From contig CAZIPL010000003.1 of the NCBI GenBank assembly GCA_964541255.1, positions 13,175 through 77,174 on the forward strand: DNA of 64,000 nucleotides, read 5' to 3'. The notes beneath the pieces were generated by a model, which searched no databases, had not been told where the DNA came from, and worked only from the letters and a program-made list of their open reading frames with translations. The DNA comes from CAYOSU01 sp964541255. Lineage in GTDB: Bacteria > Bacillota > Clostridia > Christensenellales > CAMQZB01. Of this stretch, positions 16,488-24,563 are shown one piece after another (positions within the stretch are counted from its first letter, which is position 1; every line of letters starts with the position of its first letter). The position numbers were made by a program, and so were the translations under genes.

Positions 16488-17423
16488 ATGGAAAAGTATT
16501 GGATCTTACTTGCTTTCGGCTCGTGTATCTTTGCCGGAGCAACGTCTATTTTAGCGAAAATAGGAATAAAAAACGTCGATTCGCATTTCGCGACGGCGAT
16601 AAGGACGTGCGTCGTTGCGGCGATTGCTTGCATATTTGCCGCTGCGCTCGGGCAGTTCGATCAAATAGCGGCCATCTCGAAAAGAAGCTACATACTTCTT
16701 ATCCTTTCGGGCTTAGCGACGGGCGGAAGCTGGATTTGCTATTTCTACGCATTGAAAAACGCAGAAGCTTCAAAGGTTGCCCCGATAGACAAGTCGTCTA
16801 CGATTTTGGCGATACTTTTAGCAACGCTTATCTTCCCCGATGAACCGTTTAACGAGATTACGGTTGTGGGTCTTGTCGGCATTGCAATGGGTACGGTTAT
16901 GATGCTCGGACTTCCTCGAAAAGCAATTAACGAGGATATGAACAAAGCTCACGTTGTCGAAGTATCCGAAGAAGAGCGAAAAGCTAAGAAAAAAGAGCTT
17001 ACAGGACTTATCTTTGCTTTGCTTTCTGCGATATTTGCGGCTTTCACTTCTATATTGGCAAAGCTCGGAATGGAAGACGTTCCGTCGCAGCTCGGAACGG
17101 CATTAAGAACGTTGGTCGTTCTCGTGCTCGCTTGGGGTATTGTACTTTTGAACTCTAAGCACAACAAAGAATCGTATAAAATGGACAAAAAGTCCTTCCT
17201 CTTCCTTATTCTTTCTGGTATTACGACGGGGCTTTCGTGGGTATGCTATTATGCGGCATTGAAGTTCGGAAAAGCGTCGGTAGTAATTCCGATCGATAAG
17301 CTTTCGATAGTCATCACGGTTTTGTTTGCTTGGATAGTTCTCAAAGAAAAACCGACGCTCTCCTCTATCGTGGGACTTGTACTTATAACGGCAGGAACAT
17401 TAACGCTTGTTATCGGAGCGTAA
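16488..17423 (+). CDS. EamA/DMT-family transporter, two EamA repeats
   Basis: Inner-membrane transporter of 311 residues with ten hydrophobic segments arranged as two homologous halves. Each half carries the same motif, LLILSGLATGGSWICYFYALKNAEASKVAPIDK in half one and LFLILSGITTGLSWVCYYAALKFGKASVVIPIDK in half two (quoted as recurring S-G-x-x-T-G-x-S-W-x-C-Y cores). Substrate unknown; relatives export metabolites. I start at the ATG at 16488 rather than at 16473 because the promoter's -10 box overlaps the earlier codon and neither has a ribosome binding site. This makes it a probable leaderless gene. Confidence 0.87.
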   Translation: MEKYWILLAFGSCIFAGATSILAKIGIKNVDSHFATAIRTCVVAAIACIFAAALGQFDQIAAISKRSYILLILSGLATGGSWICYFYALKNAEASKVAPIDKSSTILAILLATLIFPDEPFNEITVVGLVGIAMGTVMMLGLPRKAINEDMNKAHVVEVSEEERKAKKKELTGLIFALLSAIFAAFTSILAKLGMEDVPSQLGTALRTLVVLVLAWGIVLLNSKHNKESYKMDKKSFLFLILSGITTGLSWVCYYAALKFGKASVVIPIDKLSIVITVLFAWIVLKEKPTLSSIVGLVLITAGTLTLVIGA

Positions 17424-17434
17424 TTTGGAAAATT

Positions 17435-17464
17435 AAAAGCATTTCGCTCGACGAAATGCTTTTT
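17435..17464 (+). terminator. Terminator of the EamA transporter
   Basis: AAAAGCATTTCG / CGAAATGCTTTT with a five-base loop, 12 nt after the stop codon. Confidence 0.8.
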
Positions 17465-17671
17465 AAATACGAGAAAACATAAATTTGCTTGAAAAAGTTT
17501 GGTACGAAACGTTGCCAAAATACGGCGCGCCAATTATTCTTACGGCGAAAGATTCCACCGAAAGAAGTCATTTGGTTTTGCGACAAAGCGGCTACTATTT
17601 TGCTTGAAAGGTGCGGAACCCTCAAAAAATCAAACTTGATAAGCCCATATTAAAGGGTAGATTACAATATT

Positions 17672-18373
17672 ATGAAAAAAGAAGAAATCAGAAAAGAACT
17701 TCTCGCCAACGTAGACGAAGAGTATAAAAAGTTCAACGAGAAGCTTACGCCGACTCGTTATGAGGTTTTGGGAGTTAGACTTCCGATTTTGAGAGATGTT
17801 GCAAAAAACATGGCGAAAAACTTCGAAGAAAGCTTGCAAAATACAGACTTTATGTATTTTGAAGAGGTGTTTTTGTTTGGGCTTACGAGCTGCTACATAA
17901 AAGCTGACGCGAAGACAAAGCTTAGCTATTTCGATAAATATCTAAATTATGCGGACAATTGGTCGCATATAGACTCCGTCGTCATGACGATTGGTTTTAA
18001 GAAAAGCGAGCTTGATATCGTCAAGCAAAAAGCCGAAGAATATATTCTTTCGGGTAAAGAATTTGTCGAGCGAGCTGGCGTTTTGCTTATTATGAAGCAT
18101 TTTTTGGATAACGAGCTTAATGAGTGCGTAAAACTTTTAGAAAAAGCCGAAACGAAATACTATTACGTATCTATGGCGGTCGCTTGGTGCTTATGCGAAC
18201 TGGCAATCACAAATCCTAAGTTTTTGATTGAATATCTGCAGAACGCGCCGATAGACGATAAAACGGTCAATCGGGCGATCTCGAAGTGCCGCGATTCTTT
18301 CAGAATATCGGACGAAAACAAGAAAAAGCTGAAAGAGCTGAAACGTTATCCATTGAAAGACATACCAGATTAA
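17672..18373 (+). CDS. DNA alkylation repair enzyme, AlkD-like HEAT-repeat glycosylase
   Basis: Removes 3- and 7-alkylated purines from DNA. The 233-residue all-helical protein matches the AlkC/AlkD family: YEVLGVRLPILRDVAKNMAK near residue 30, the conserved NWSHIDSV loop around residue 105 (W and D line the active site in AlkD), and the C-terminal INRxxxKxxDSFRI-type motif, here VNRAISKCRDSFRIS. There is no clear ribosome binding site at the ATG, and TACAAT lies only three bases upstream, so the exact start is less certain. Transcribed alone; a terminator follows at 18441. Confidence 0.88.
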   Translation: MKKEEIRKELLANVDEEYKKFNEKLTPTRYEVLGVRLPILRDVAKNMAKNFEESLQNTDFMYFEEVFLFGLTSCYIKADAKTKLSYFDKYLNYADNWSHIDSVVMTIGFKKSELDIVKQKAEEYILSGKEFVERAGVLLIMKHFLDNELNECVKLLEKAETKYYYVSMAVAWCLCELAITNPKFLIEYLQNAPIDDKTVNRAISKCRDSFRISDENKKKLKELKRYPLKDIPD

Positions 18374-18440
18374 GCCTTAAAGCCGTCTTTTTGCGGAATT
18401 TCCAAATCTACGCTTATGGTATGTCGATGAGAAAAACGAT

Positions 18441-18477
18441 AATGAGTGGGTTTTGCCTTGGCAGAACTCATTTTTTT
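18441..18477 (+). terminator. Terminator after the AlkD-like gene
   Basis: AATGAGT at 18441-18447 pairs with ACTCATT at 18466-18472, with inner pairing GCC/GGC, followed by a run of seven T overlapping the stem end. Confidence 0.65.
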
Positions 18478-18676
18478 GTATAAACGACCACGCGATATAA
18501 AACCGCCCATTTTTTGTCTAATCTTTTGGGTTCACATCATTATCGATGATTTTCATATTCAATAAAGTATTTATTATGAAAAGTATCTTTTGATTACATC
18601 AATCGATTTATTTGAAAAGATATCCGCCTTATTTTCGATGCGAATTTACAAATTCGCAAGATTTGTAAAGGGGGTA

Positions 18677-18705
18677 TTGACAAACTGTATACATACGGTT
18701 ATCAT
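18677..18705 (+). promoter_or_regulatory. Promoter with an operator-like palindrome filling the spacer
   Basis: TTGACA at 18677-18682 and TATCAT at 18700-18705 with a 17-base spacer. The spacer holds the dyad AACTGTAT-AC-ATACGGTT (18683-18700; one mismatch per arm), which would block RNA polymerase when bound. The TetR regulator encoded in the same operon is the obvious ligand. Confidence 0.7.
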
Positions 18706-18749
18706 ATTATTAAGAAAAGACAAATGTCAAAAATTTTGGGAGGGAAATG

Positions 18750-20795
18750 ATGAATAAAGAGCTTTATATTCCGCAAAACGACGAGTTTTATGCGAAACGC
18801 TACATCGACGTTGATGAAATGCGTACAAGGGTTACGCCTTATGGCGACGAAATCGAGTTCAGATACGTGCACGGCGGCTTTGAGGGTACTAACGTGAAGT
18901 TCTCGCTTTGCATGCCTAAAAAGGAAAATTGCGACGGAAGAATATATAATTATCTCAATCCGTCTCCTGACGGGGATGAAGAAATGGCTGCTTTGCCGTT
19001 AACGGGCGAAGAAGATCAGATTTCTTTTTGCTTAATCAACAATTCATGCTTTTTGGAAAGCAATATGGGTTCCGTTCAAGCGGATGTTCCTATGCTTGAT
19101 CCAACGATAGTTTGGAAGTCGAGCGCGCAAGTTATGGTCTTTGCGAAAGAAATCGTTAAAGAGCATTGCGGAAAAGAAAAGATTTACGGCTATGTTCACG
19201 GCGGCTCTGGCGGCGGATATAAGACAATGGCGTGCATAGAAAACACCGACGGAGTTTTCGACGGCGCGCTTCCTTACGTTATCGGCTCCCCCGTATCTCT
19301 TCCCAACACATTGTCTATGCATGCTTTGGGGCAAAGAGTTTTGAGGAACGCTTTCAAAAAATTTTATTCGAACATCGATGCGGGCGGCTCGGGAAATATC
19401 TACGACGGATTAAACGAAGTGGAATGCGCGGCTTTGAAAGAGCTTAGTATTATGGGCTTTCCCGCAAAAGCTTGGTTTTATGAAGCAAGGGGAATGTTTG
19501 ACGGAACGCTTCTTTCGGTAGTTATCCCTGCCGTCAAAATGATGGATCCGACGTACTTCGACGATTTCTGGAAGAAAGAGGGATACGAAGGACATGATGA
19601 CGTATACTTTGCTAAGCGCGACAGAATGCAGTTTGAGGGCGTAATCAAGAGCGTTCATATCGCAAAAGGCGACGATTCGGAAATATCGGTTACGGGTGTA
19701 AACAGCGCGTGGAAAAAAGGCTTTACATATCTTAAAGGCGCGTATATCGAGCTTGAAGAGTTACCCGAGGGAGAGGACATATACCTTGGCGGAGTTAACA
19801 TAAACATCACAAGCGGAGATGGCAAAGGTCTTTTCTTTGGCGTTGAATCGTTGGAACGCGACGAAAACGGCGGCGGAAAGGTATATCTTGGATATACTTT
19901 GGGTGAAATCGACATTCAAGAGGCGTTAAAGAAGTTGTCTGTCGGCGATAAGGTATATATGGAAAACGCCGACTATGTCGCGGCGCAATATTATTATCGC
20001 CATCAAGTTCCCGAAGACAGAAGCTTTAAGGCGTGGGAACAGTTCAGAAACGAAAACGGTGAAGTTATTTTGCCGCAAAGAAGTTTCGTGATCGGATATC
20101 ATTTCAACGGAACGGGCGTTGTTCAATGCGGAGATATTCATTGCAAGACGATAAATCTTCAATCCTTAATGGACGAATCGACATGTCCTTGGTGTGCGGA
20201 TTGGTATAGAGGAAAAGTTGCCGAAAACGGAAAGCTCGACGATTTCAGAACATACTATTTCGAACGCACGATGCACGGCGATTACGATTGCCCGCAAACC
20301 AACCTAAATGTAAGCTATGTCGGAGCGAAGAGACAATTACTTCTCGATTTGGCAAAGTGGGTTGAAGAAGGTATCGAGCCTCTTCCGTCAACTAATTACG
20401 AAATGATAGACAACGAGCCTGTTGTTCCCAAAAACGCAAAGGAAAGGGGCGGAATTCAGCCGACGGTAGAATTCACCGCAAACGGTAGCGATTTTGCTAA
20501 AGTTAAGGTCGGAGAGCCCGTTAAGTTTGTTGTAAAGACAGAAGTTCCCGAAAACGCGGGAAAAATTACAGATATTGCGGTTGACTTAATCGATCACGAC
20601 ATAACGGTTAAGCGCGTTGAATTTGACAAAGTACTTTCTTTTGACGAAAACGGCAGCGCGGAGTTTACCGAAACTTTTGAAGAAAAAGGCGAAAGATTTG
20701 TTTCCGTAATTATAAAATCGCAAAGAAACGGAGATAAAAACGACTTCTTCACCAAAGTTAAGAATCTTGCGAGAGTCAAAGTTGTCGTTGAATAA
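18750..20795 (+). CDS. Large cytoplasmic alpha/beta hydrolase of unknown substrate (tannase/feruloyl-esterase-like)
   Basis: I do not recognise a characterised family. The 681-residue protein has no signal peptide. A serine-hydrolase nucleophile elbow, YVHGGSGGGYKTMA, puts the likely catalytic serine at about residue 153, preceded by a strand (KEKIYGYV) as in alpha/beta hydrolases, and a candidate catalytic histidine occurs in ERTMHGDY around residue 510. The last ~110 residues (from KERGGIQPTVEF) look like an Ig-type beta sandwich. The second of two adjacent ATGs is chosen because GGAGG lies six bases upstream of it. It leads an operon with a TetR regulator and a GPH symporter, so it probably processes an imported plant- or mucin-derived ester or glycoside; this is inference. 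Confidence 0.7.
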   Translation: MNKELYIPQNDEFYAKRYIDVDEMRTRVTPYGDEIEFRYVHGGFEGTNVKFSLCMPKKENCDGRIYNYLNPSPDGDEEMAALPLTGEEDQISFCLINNSCFLESNMGSVQADVPMLDPTIVWKSSAQVMVFAKEIVKEHCGKEKIYGYVHGGSGGGYKTMACIENTDGVFDGALPYVIGSPVSLPNTLSMHALGQRVLRNAFKKFYSNIDAGGSGNIYDGLNEVECAALKELSIMGFPAKAWFYEARGMFDGTLLSVVIPAVKMMDPTYFDDFWKKEGYEGHDDVYFAKRDRMQFEGVIKSVHIAKGDDSEISVTGVNSAWKKGFTYLKGAYIELEELPEGEDIYLGGVNINITSGDGKGLFFGVESLERDENGGGKVYLGYTLGEIDIQEALKKLSVGDKVYMENADYVAAQYYYRHQVPEDRSFKAWEQFRNENGEVILPQRSFVIGYHFNGTGVVQCGDIHCKTINLQSLMDESTCPWCADWYRGKVAENGKLDDFRTYYFERTMHGDYDCPQTNLNVSYVGAKRQLLLDLAKWVEEGIEPLPSTNYEMIDNEPVVPKNAKERGGIQPTVEFTANGSDFAKVKVGEPVKFVVKTEVPENAGKITDIAVDLIDHDITVKRVEFDKVLSFDENGSAEFTETFEEKGERFVSVIIKSQRNGDKNDFFTKVKNLARVKVVVE

Positions 20796-20801
20796 AAAAG
20801 T

Positions 20802-21377
20802 ATGGCGAAATATTACGATAAATATTCCGACAAAATAGTCGGAATATCAAACGACGAAGCAAGAAAGTTTACGCGCGAGTGCATATGCACGGCAATAGTA
20901 AAGCTCATGAAAGAAAAAGAGTTTTCGAAAATCACCGTGACGGACATTTGCGAAAAAGCGGGCGTTTCGAGAGCGGGTTTTTATCGAAACTTCAAGGATA
21001 AAGAAGCGGTTTTAGAGGATATTCTCGCAACGGCAAATGTATATTCGGCTAATTCTTTGAAGTTTATGGCGACAAGCCAAAAAGGAGATGTTAATTTTTG
21101 GCTTGAAACGATAAGGTCGATTTGCAATCGCGAGCGCGGCTTTGCCGCCGTTATGGAAATCCTCGAAACGGGACAGGGCGAGGTTCTCATAAGATTCATT
21201 AATAAGCTTGCCGAAAGGGAGCTTAGCCTCGGCGAAGAAGAAAAGGTTTCTTTGATGGCGGCATACTTTTGGGCAGGCGCGTTGGTAAATTTATTTACTT
21301 ATTGGCTGAAAACGGGACAGAAAGAAACGCCCGAAGAGTTGACGGAATATATTTTGAACGCGCAAAACTTTAGATGA
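20802..21377 (+). CDS. TetR-family transcriptional regulator
   Basis: Local repressor of 191 residues. The N-terminal HTH reads FSKITVTDICEKAGVSRAGFYRNFKDKEAVLEDIL, a textbook TetR helix-turn-helix with the YRxFxxKExL end, preceded by about 20 residues. The remaining helical domain would bind the inducer. The gene starts six bases after the hydrolase stop with only a weak ribosome binding site, suggesting translation coupled to the hydrolase. Its likely target is the palindrome at 18683-18700, giving negative autoregulation of hydrolase, regulator and symporter. Confidence 0.9.
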   Translation: MAKYYDKYSDKIVGISNDEARKFTRECICTAIVKLMKEKEFSKITVTDICEKAGVSRAGFYRNFKDKEAVLEDILATANVYSANSLKFMATSQKGDVNFWLETIRSICNRERGFAAVMEILETGQGEVLIRFINKLAERELSLGEEEKVSLMAAYFWAGALVNLFTYWLKTGQKETPEELTEYILNAQNFR

Positions 21378-21423
21378 AATAGCAAAAGCTATACAAATAA
21401 AACCATTTTTAAGGAGAATAATA

Positions 21424-22815
21424 ATGGGAAAAAGAGTTAAAAAGATCAAAAACCCCGACAAAGTTCCTTTCGGAATTATTGTTACGTGGGCATTACCGGG
21501 GCTTGCACTTGCGGCACAGCTCATGGTTATCGGACAGATAAACCTCTTCTCGACCTCTGTTTTGGGGCTTGAAGCGGGCTTAATCGCCGGGCTTATGGTT
21601 GCAAGTAAGGTTATCGACTGCTTCACCGACTTTGTGGTCGGATATTTGGTAGATAACACGAACACTAAATGGGGACGCGGAAGACCGTATGACTTCTGCG
21701 CTGCGTTCACTTGGGTGTTTACGGTGCTTATTTATCTTTGCCCGCCAAGCTTTTCTAAGGTCGGAAAATGCGTTTGGATCATGGTTTTCTATGTCCTTAT
21801 GAGTTCGGGCTTCTATTCGATCTATTCCGCAGCACAAGGACCTTATATGGTCAGAGCGTTCAACGATAATAACAAATACGTTCAGCTCAACTCCTATTCG
21901 GGACTTATCACAATGCTAGGCGCTGTTATCGTTAATATCATTATGCCTCAACTTCTTGCGCAAGACGGCACGAGAGAGGGTTGGCTCAGAATGGTACTTA
22001 TCTTTGCGGTTCCCTTGTCGATCATTTCGCTCATCAGATTCTTTGTCATTAAGGAAAAGTATTCCGTAGACGCAAAGACGGAGCATGTCAGAATCAAAGA
22101 TATTTTCGATGTATTGAAGCTCAACAAGAATATCTACCCCATCGCATTCATGCTTTTGATGGTAAATATCGTCGGCAATATGGGCGTTTCGACATATTAT
22201 TATCAATACGTAGTAGGCGACATTGGTCTTGCAAGTATCGGCGGCGTTCTTCAGATCGTTATGGTTCCCATTATGTTCATATTCCCGCCGCTTCTCAAAA
22301 AAGTTAAACTTTCGCAAACCTTTGCCGCAGGCTTTATTTCTTGTATGATCGGTTGCCTTATCAACTGGTTCGCAAACGACAACATCGTACTTCTTGTTAT
22401 CGGCGGAATATTCACAGGCATAGGAGCTGTTCCGAACAATATGTTCTCGGGACTTTTGCTCTTGCAGTGCGCGGATTACAACGAATGGAAAGACAAACCC
22501 AGAATGGAAGCGACGATGTCGGCACTCCCTGGTCTTATGGGAAACATCGGAACGGCTCTTGGCGGTGCGCTCCTCGGCGTGTTCCTTACTATCGGCGGTT
22601 TCGTAAGCTCGACGGAGGGAATTTCCTACGAACAGCCGCAGTCCGCAATCACAATGCTGAGACTTTTGATAAGCTTCATTCCTATGGCGCTTTACGCATT
22701 GTCTTTCGTTGCGATTAAGTTCTATAAGCTCGAAGATATGCTTCCTCAGATGATGAGCGATTTGGCAGAAAAGAGAGCAAGCTATAACACCGCAACTGAA
22801 GAAGTCGGCGAATAA
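21424..22815 (+). CDS. GPH-family sugar:cation symporter
   Basis: Twelve-segment MFS transporter of 463 residues with the GPH motif DCFTDFVVGYLVDNTNTKWGRGRPY near residue 60, FNDNNKYVQLNSYSGL in the place of the family's RVxLxxYR region, and ADYNEWKD in the second half (family A-D-x-x-x-x). It is more distant from the two AraC-linked symporters than they are from each other, so it likely takes a different substrate. AAGGAG precedes the ATG. Third and last gene of the hydrolase-TetR operon, followed by a strong terminator. Confidence 0.9.
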   Translation: MGKRVKKIKNPDKVPFGIIVTWALPGLALAAQLMVIGQINLFSTSVLGLEAGLIAGLMVASKVIDCFTDFVVGYLVDNTNTKWGRGRPYDFCAAFTWVFTVLIYLCPPSFSKVGKCVWIMVFYVLMSSGFYSIYSAAQGPYMVRAFNDNNKYVQLNSYSGLITMLGAVIVNIIMPQLLAQDGTREGWLRMVLIFAVPLSIISLIRFFVIKEKYSVDAKTEHVRIKDIFDVLKLNKNIYPIAFMLLMVNIVGNMGVSTYYYQYVVGDIGLASIGGVLQIVMVPIMFIFPPLLKKVKLSQTFAAGFISCMIGCLINWFANDNIVLLVIGGIFTGIGAVPNNMFSGLLLLQCADYNEWKDKPRMEATMSALPGLMGNIGTALGGALLGVFLTIGGFVSSTEGISYEQPQSAITMLRLLISFIPMALYALSFVAIKFYKLEDMLPQMMSDLAEKRASYNTATEEVGE

Positions 22816-22843
22816 AAAGCGAAAATAAAACAATATCAAAACA

Positions 22844-22869
22844 AAAGGGACGTTGATACGTCCCTTTTT
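22844..22869 (+). terminator. Terminator of the hydrolase-TetR-symporter operon
   Basis: AAAGGGACGT-TGAT-ACGTCCCTTTTTC. Confidence 0.88.
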
Positions 22870-23046
22870 CTGTGTTTTGAAATAAACAGAATACAAAAAA
22901 GCAAATAAAACATAATTTATCAAATAACGATATTGTTTACTTTAAAAGAAAAAGCAAATTAAACCGAACTAATCAATAATGCGGTATCGCAAATAGCAAT
23001 CGAATATAGGGCTAAAAAGCATAGATTTTTTGCAATACGATAAAAC

Positions 23047-23118
23047 GTTAACTTTATCCATTGATAGTCTCGCAATTGAGTTTTTACTCAATCGATTTGC
23101 AATCTAAAGTTAAACTCA
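23047..23118 (+). repeat. Interspersed hairpin repeat, family C, copy 1
   Basis: Imperfect palindrome with outer arms TTAACTTTA / TAAAGTTAA and an inner stem TTGAGT / ACTCAA, containing TTGATAGTCTCGCAATTGAG. Related copies are at 60994-61057 and, partial, at 55369-55400. The rest of 22870-23150 holds nothing else that I can name. Confidence 0.65.
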
Positions 23119-23152
23119 CTAATAATACTTTAATACGAAATTTTATGCAAAC

Positions 23153-23187
23153 AAAAACCGCACTCCCTAAAAAGCTAAGGAGTGCGG
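23153..23187 (-). terminator. Terminator of the pduL-like gene
   Basis: On the minus strand CCGCACTCC pairs with GGAGTGCGG around a 12-base loop and is followed by TTTTTG. Confidence 0.85.
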
Positions 23188-23219
23188 CAAAAATAAAGTT
23201 TTGTTTTGAATCACATTGA

Positions 23220-23792
23220 TTATTTAACGATTTCGCCGTAGCAGTTTACCATCGGGCAAGCGGCTGCGTTGGATTCGTCTGTATCGAGGTGAACTGCGGT
23301 TGCGAACTTCGGAGAAACTCTGACTACAACGTCGTCGAAGATTACCTTTCTTCCCTCTCCGCCGCAAGCGATTTTGATGATTTCCTTATCGGAAACGCCT
23401 AATACTGCTGCGTCTTCGGGAGTCGTGTGGAGGTGACGCTTTGCAACGATAACGCCCTCTTCTATTTCAACTTCGCCGCAAGGTCCGACGAGTTTGCAGC
23501 CGGGAGTACCTGCGATGTCGCCTGATTCTCTGATAACGCCCTGTACGCCGATGTTTCTTGCATCCGTAGCCGAAAGCTCGACCTGATTTGCGTTTCTGCA
23601 AGGTCCCAAAATAGAAACGCCTGCAAGCTCGCGCTTAGGTCCTACAACGGTGATTTTCTGCTCGGAAGCGAACTGACCGGGCTGAGAAAGGTCTTTTTTC
23701 TTGGTAAGGGTTGCGCCCTGTCCGAACAAAACTTCCAAAGTTTCCTGTGTTACGTGCGCGTGGCGCGCAGAAGTTTCAACCAATACTTTCAT
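23220..23792 (-). CDS. pduL: PduL-type phosphate acyltransferase
   Basis: Interconverts acyl-CoA and acyl phosphate, here probably acetyl-CoA and acetyl phosphate for acetate fermentation. The 190-residue protein has the paired beta-barrel domain motifs: VETSARHAHVT near the N-terminus (His zinc ligands), LGPCRNANQVELS, SGDIAGTPGC, and VIVAKRHLHTTPEDA with the second metal-binding HxH. No encapsulation peptide or microcompartment shell genes are nearby, so it is likely a free cytosolic enzyme that replaces or supplements Pta. AAAGGAG precedes the start. Monocistronic. Confidence 0.92.
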   Translation of the reverse strand: MKVLVETSARHAHVTQETLEVLFGQGATLTKKKDLSQPGQFASEQKITVVGPKRELAGVSILGPCRNANQVELSATDARNIGVQGVIRESGDIAGTPGCKLVGPCGEVEIEEGVIVAKRHLHTTPEDAAVLGVSDKEIIKIACGGEGRKVIFDDVVVRVSPKFATAVHLDTDESNAAACPMVNCYGEIVK

Positions 23793-23900
23793 ATATATTT
23801 ATCTCCTTTATGGTTTCGTGAATCGATATAGAATGCTTTTGATATAAAACGCAAAAGCTTACCTCGATATTTTACTACATTTTCATTAAATTGACAAGGG

Positions 23901-24563
23901 TTATTTTGTCAAAGCGAAATCGATAGCACGTTCTTTTAAGAAATTATTGCATTTCGAAAACGGCTTGCTGCCGAAAAAGCCGTTATAAGCCGACAACGGG
24001 CTTGGGTGCACGGATTCGATTACGAAATGTTTCGTCGTATCGATAAAGCGTTTTTTGCTTCGCGCGTTTCCGCCCCACAAGAAAAAAACTACGGGAGTAT
24101 CCTTTTCGTTGATTTTCTTGATTACGTTGTCGGTGAACTGCTCCCAACCGCAGGTTTTGTGAGAATTGGCTTGCCCCTCTCGCACCGTAAGCACGGTGTT
24201 GAGAAGAAAAACCCCCTCTTTCGCCCATTTCGTAAGGTCGCCGCTTTCGGGGATTTCAACGCCCAAATCGTCGTGAAGCTCTTTGAAGATATTGACAAGG
24301 GACGGCGGAATTTTGACGCCCTTTGCAACCGAAAAGCAAAAGCCTTGCGCTTGACCATATTCGTGATACGGGTCTTGCCCGACGATAACGGCTTTTATAT
24401 CTTTATAAGGCGTTAGCTTGAACGCGGTGAAGATTTGATCCATAGGCGGATAAACCGTGCGAGAAAAATACTCTTTTTTAAGAAATTCCCTAATTTTGAG
24501 ATAGTTTTCGCTACGAAATTCGTCGTATAGGATGTCGTCCCAGTCGTTGCCGATATTAACCAT
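23901..24563 (-). CDS. ung: Uracil-DNA glycosylase, family 1
   Basis: Excises uracil from DNA to start base-excision repair. The 220-residue protein carries the water-activating loop GQDPYHEYGQAQGFCFSV with catalytic D64, the proline-rich and uracil-binding segments, LLNTVLTVREGQANSH, and the leucine-loop HPSPLSAYNGFFGSKPF with catalytic His. Length is standard. Its first codons overlap the end of the upstream membrane-protein gene by eight bases, and GAGG sits inside that gene, so the two are co-transcribed. Confidence 0.97.
   Translation of the reverse strand: MVNIGNDWDDILYDEFRSENYLKIREFLKKEYFSRTVYPPMDQIFTAFKLTPYKDIKAVIVGQDPYHEYGQAQGFCFSVAKGVKIPPSLVNIFKELHDDLGVEIPESGDLTKWAKEGVFLLNTVLTVREGQANSHKTCGWEQFTDNVIKKINEKDTPVVFFLWGGNARSKKRFIDTTKHFVIESVHPSPLSAYNGFFGSKPFSKCNNFLKERAIDFALTK

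Noticed and set aside
17466..17640. Fourth copy of family B
   Set aside because: Shares only short pieces such as TTTTGCGACAAAGC and TTTGCTTG; order and ends do not match well enough.
21916..22923. 335-codon antisense frame opposite the GPH symporter
   Set aside because: Shadow of the symporter; composition rich in His, Arg and Cys is not protein-like, and it runs through the operon terminator.
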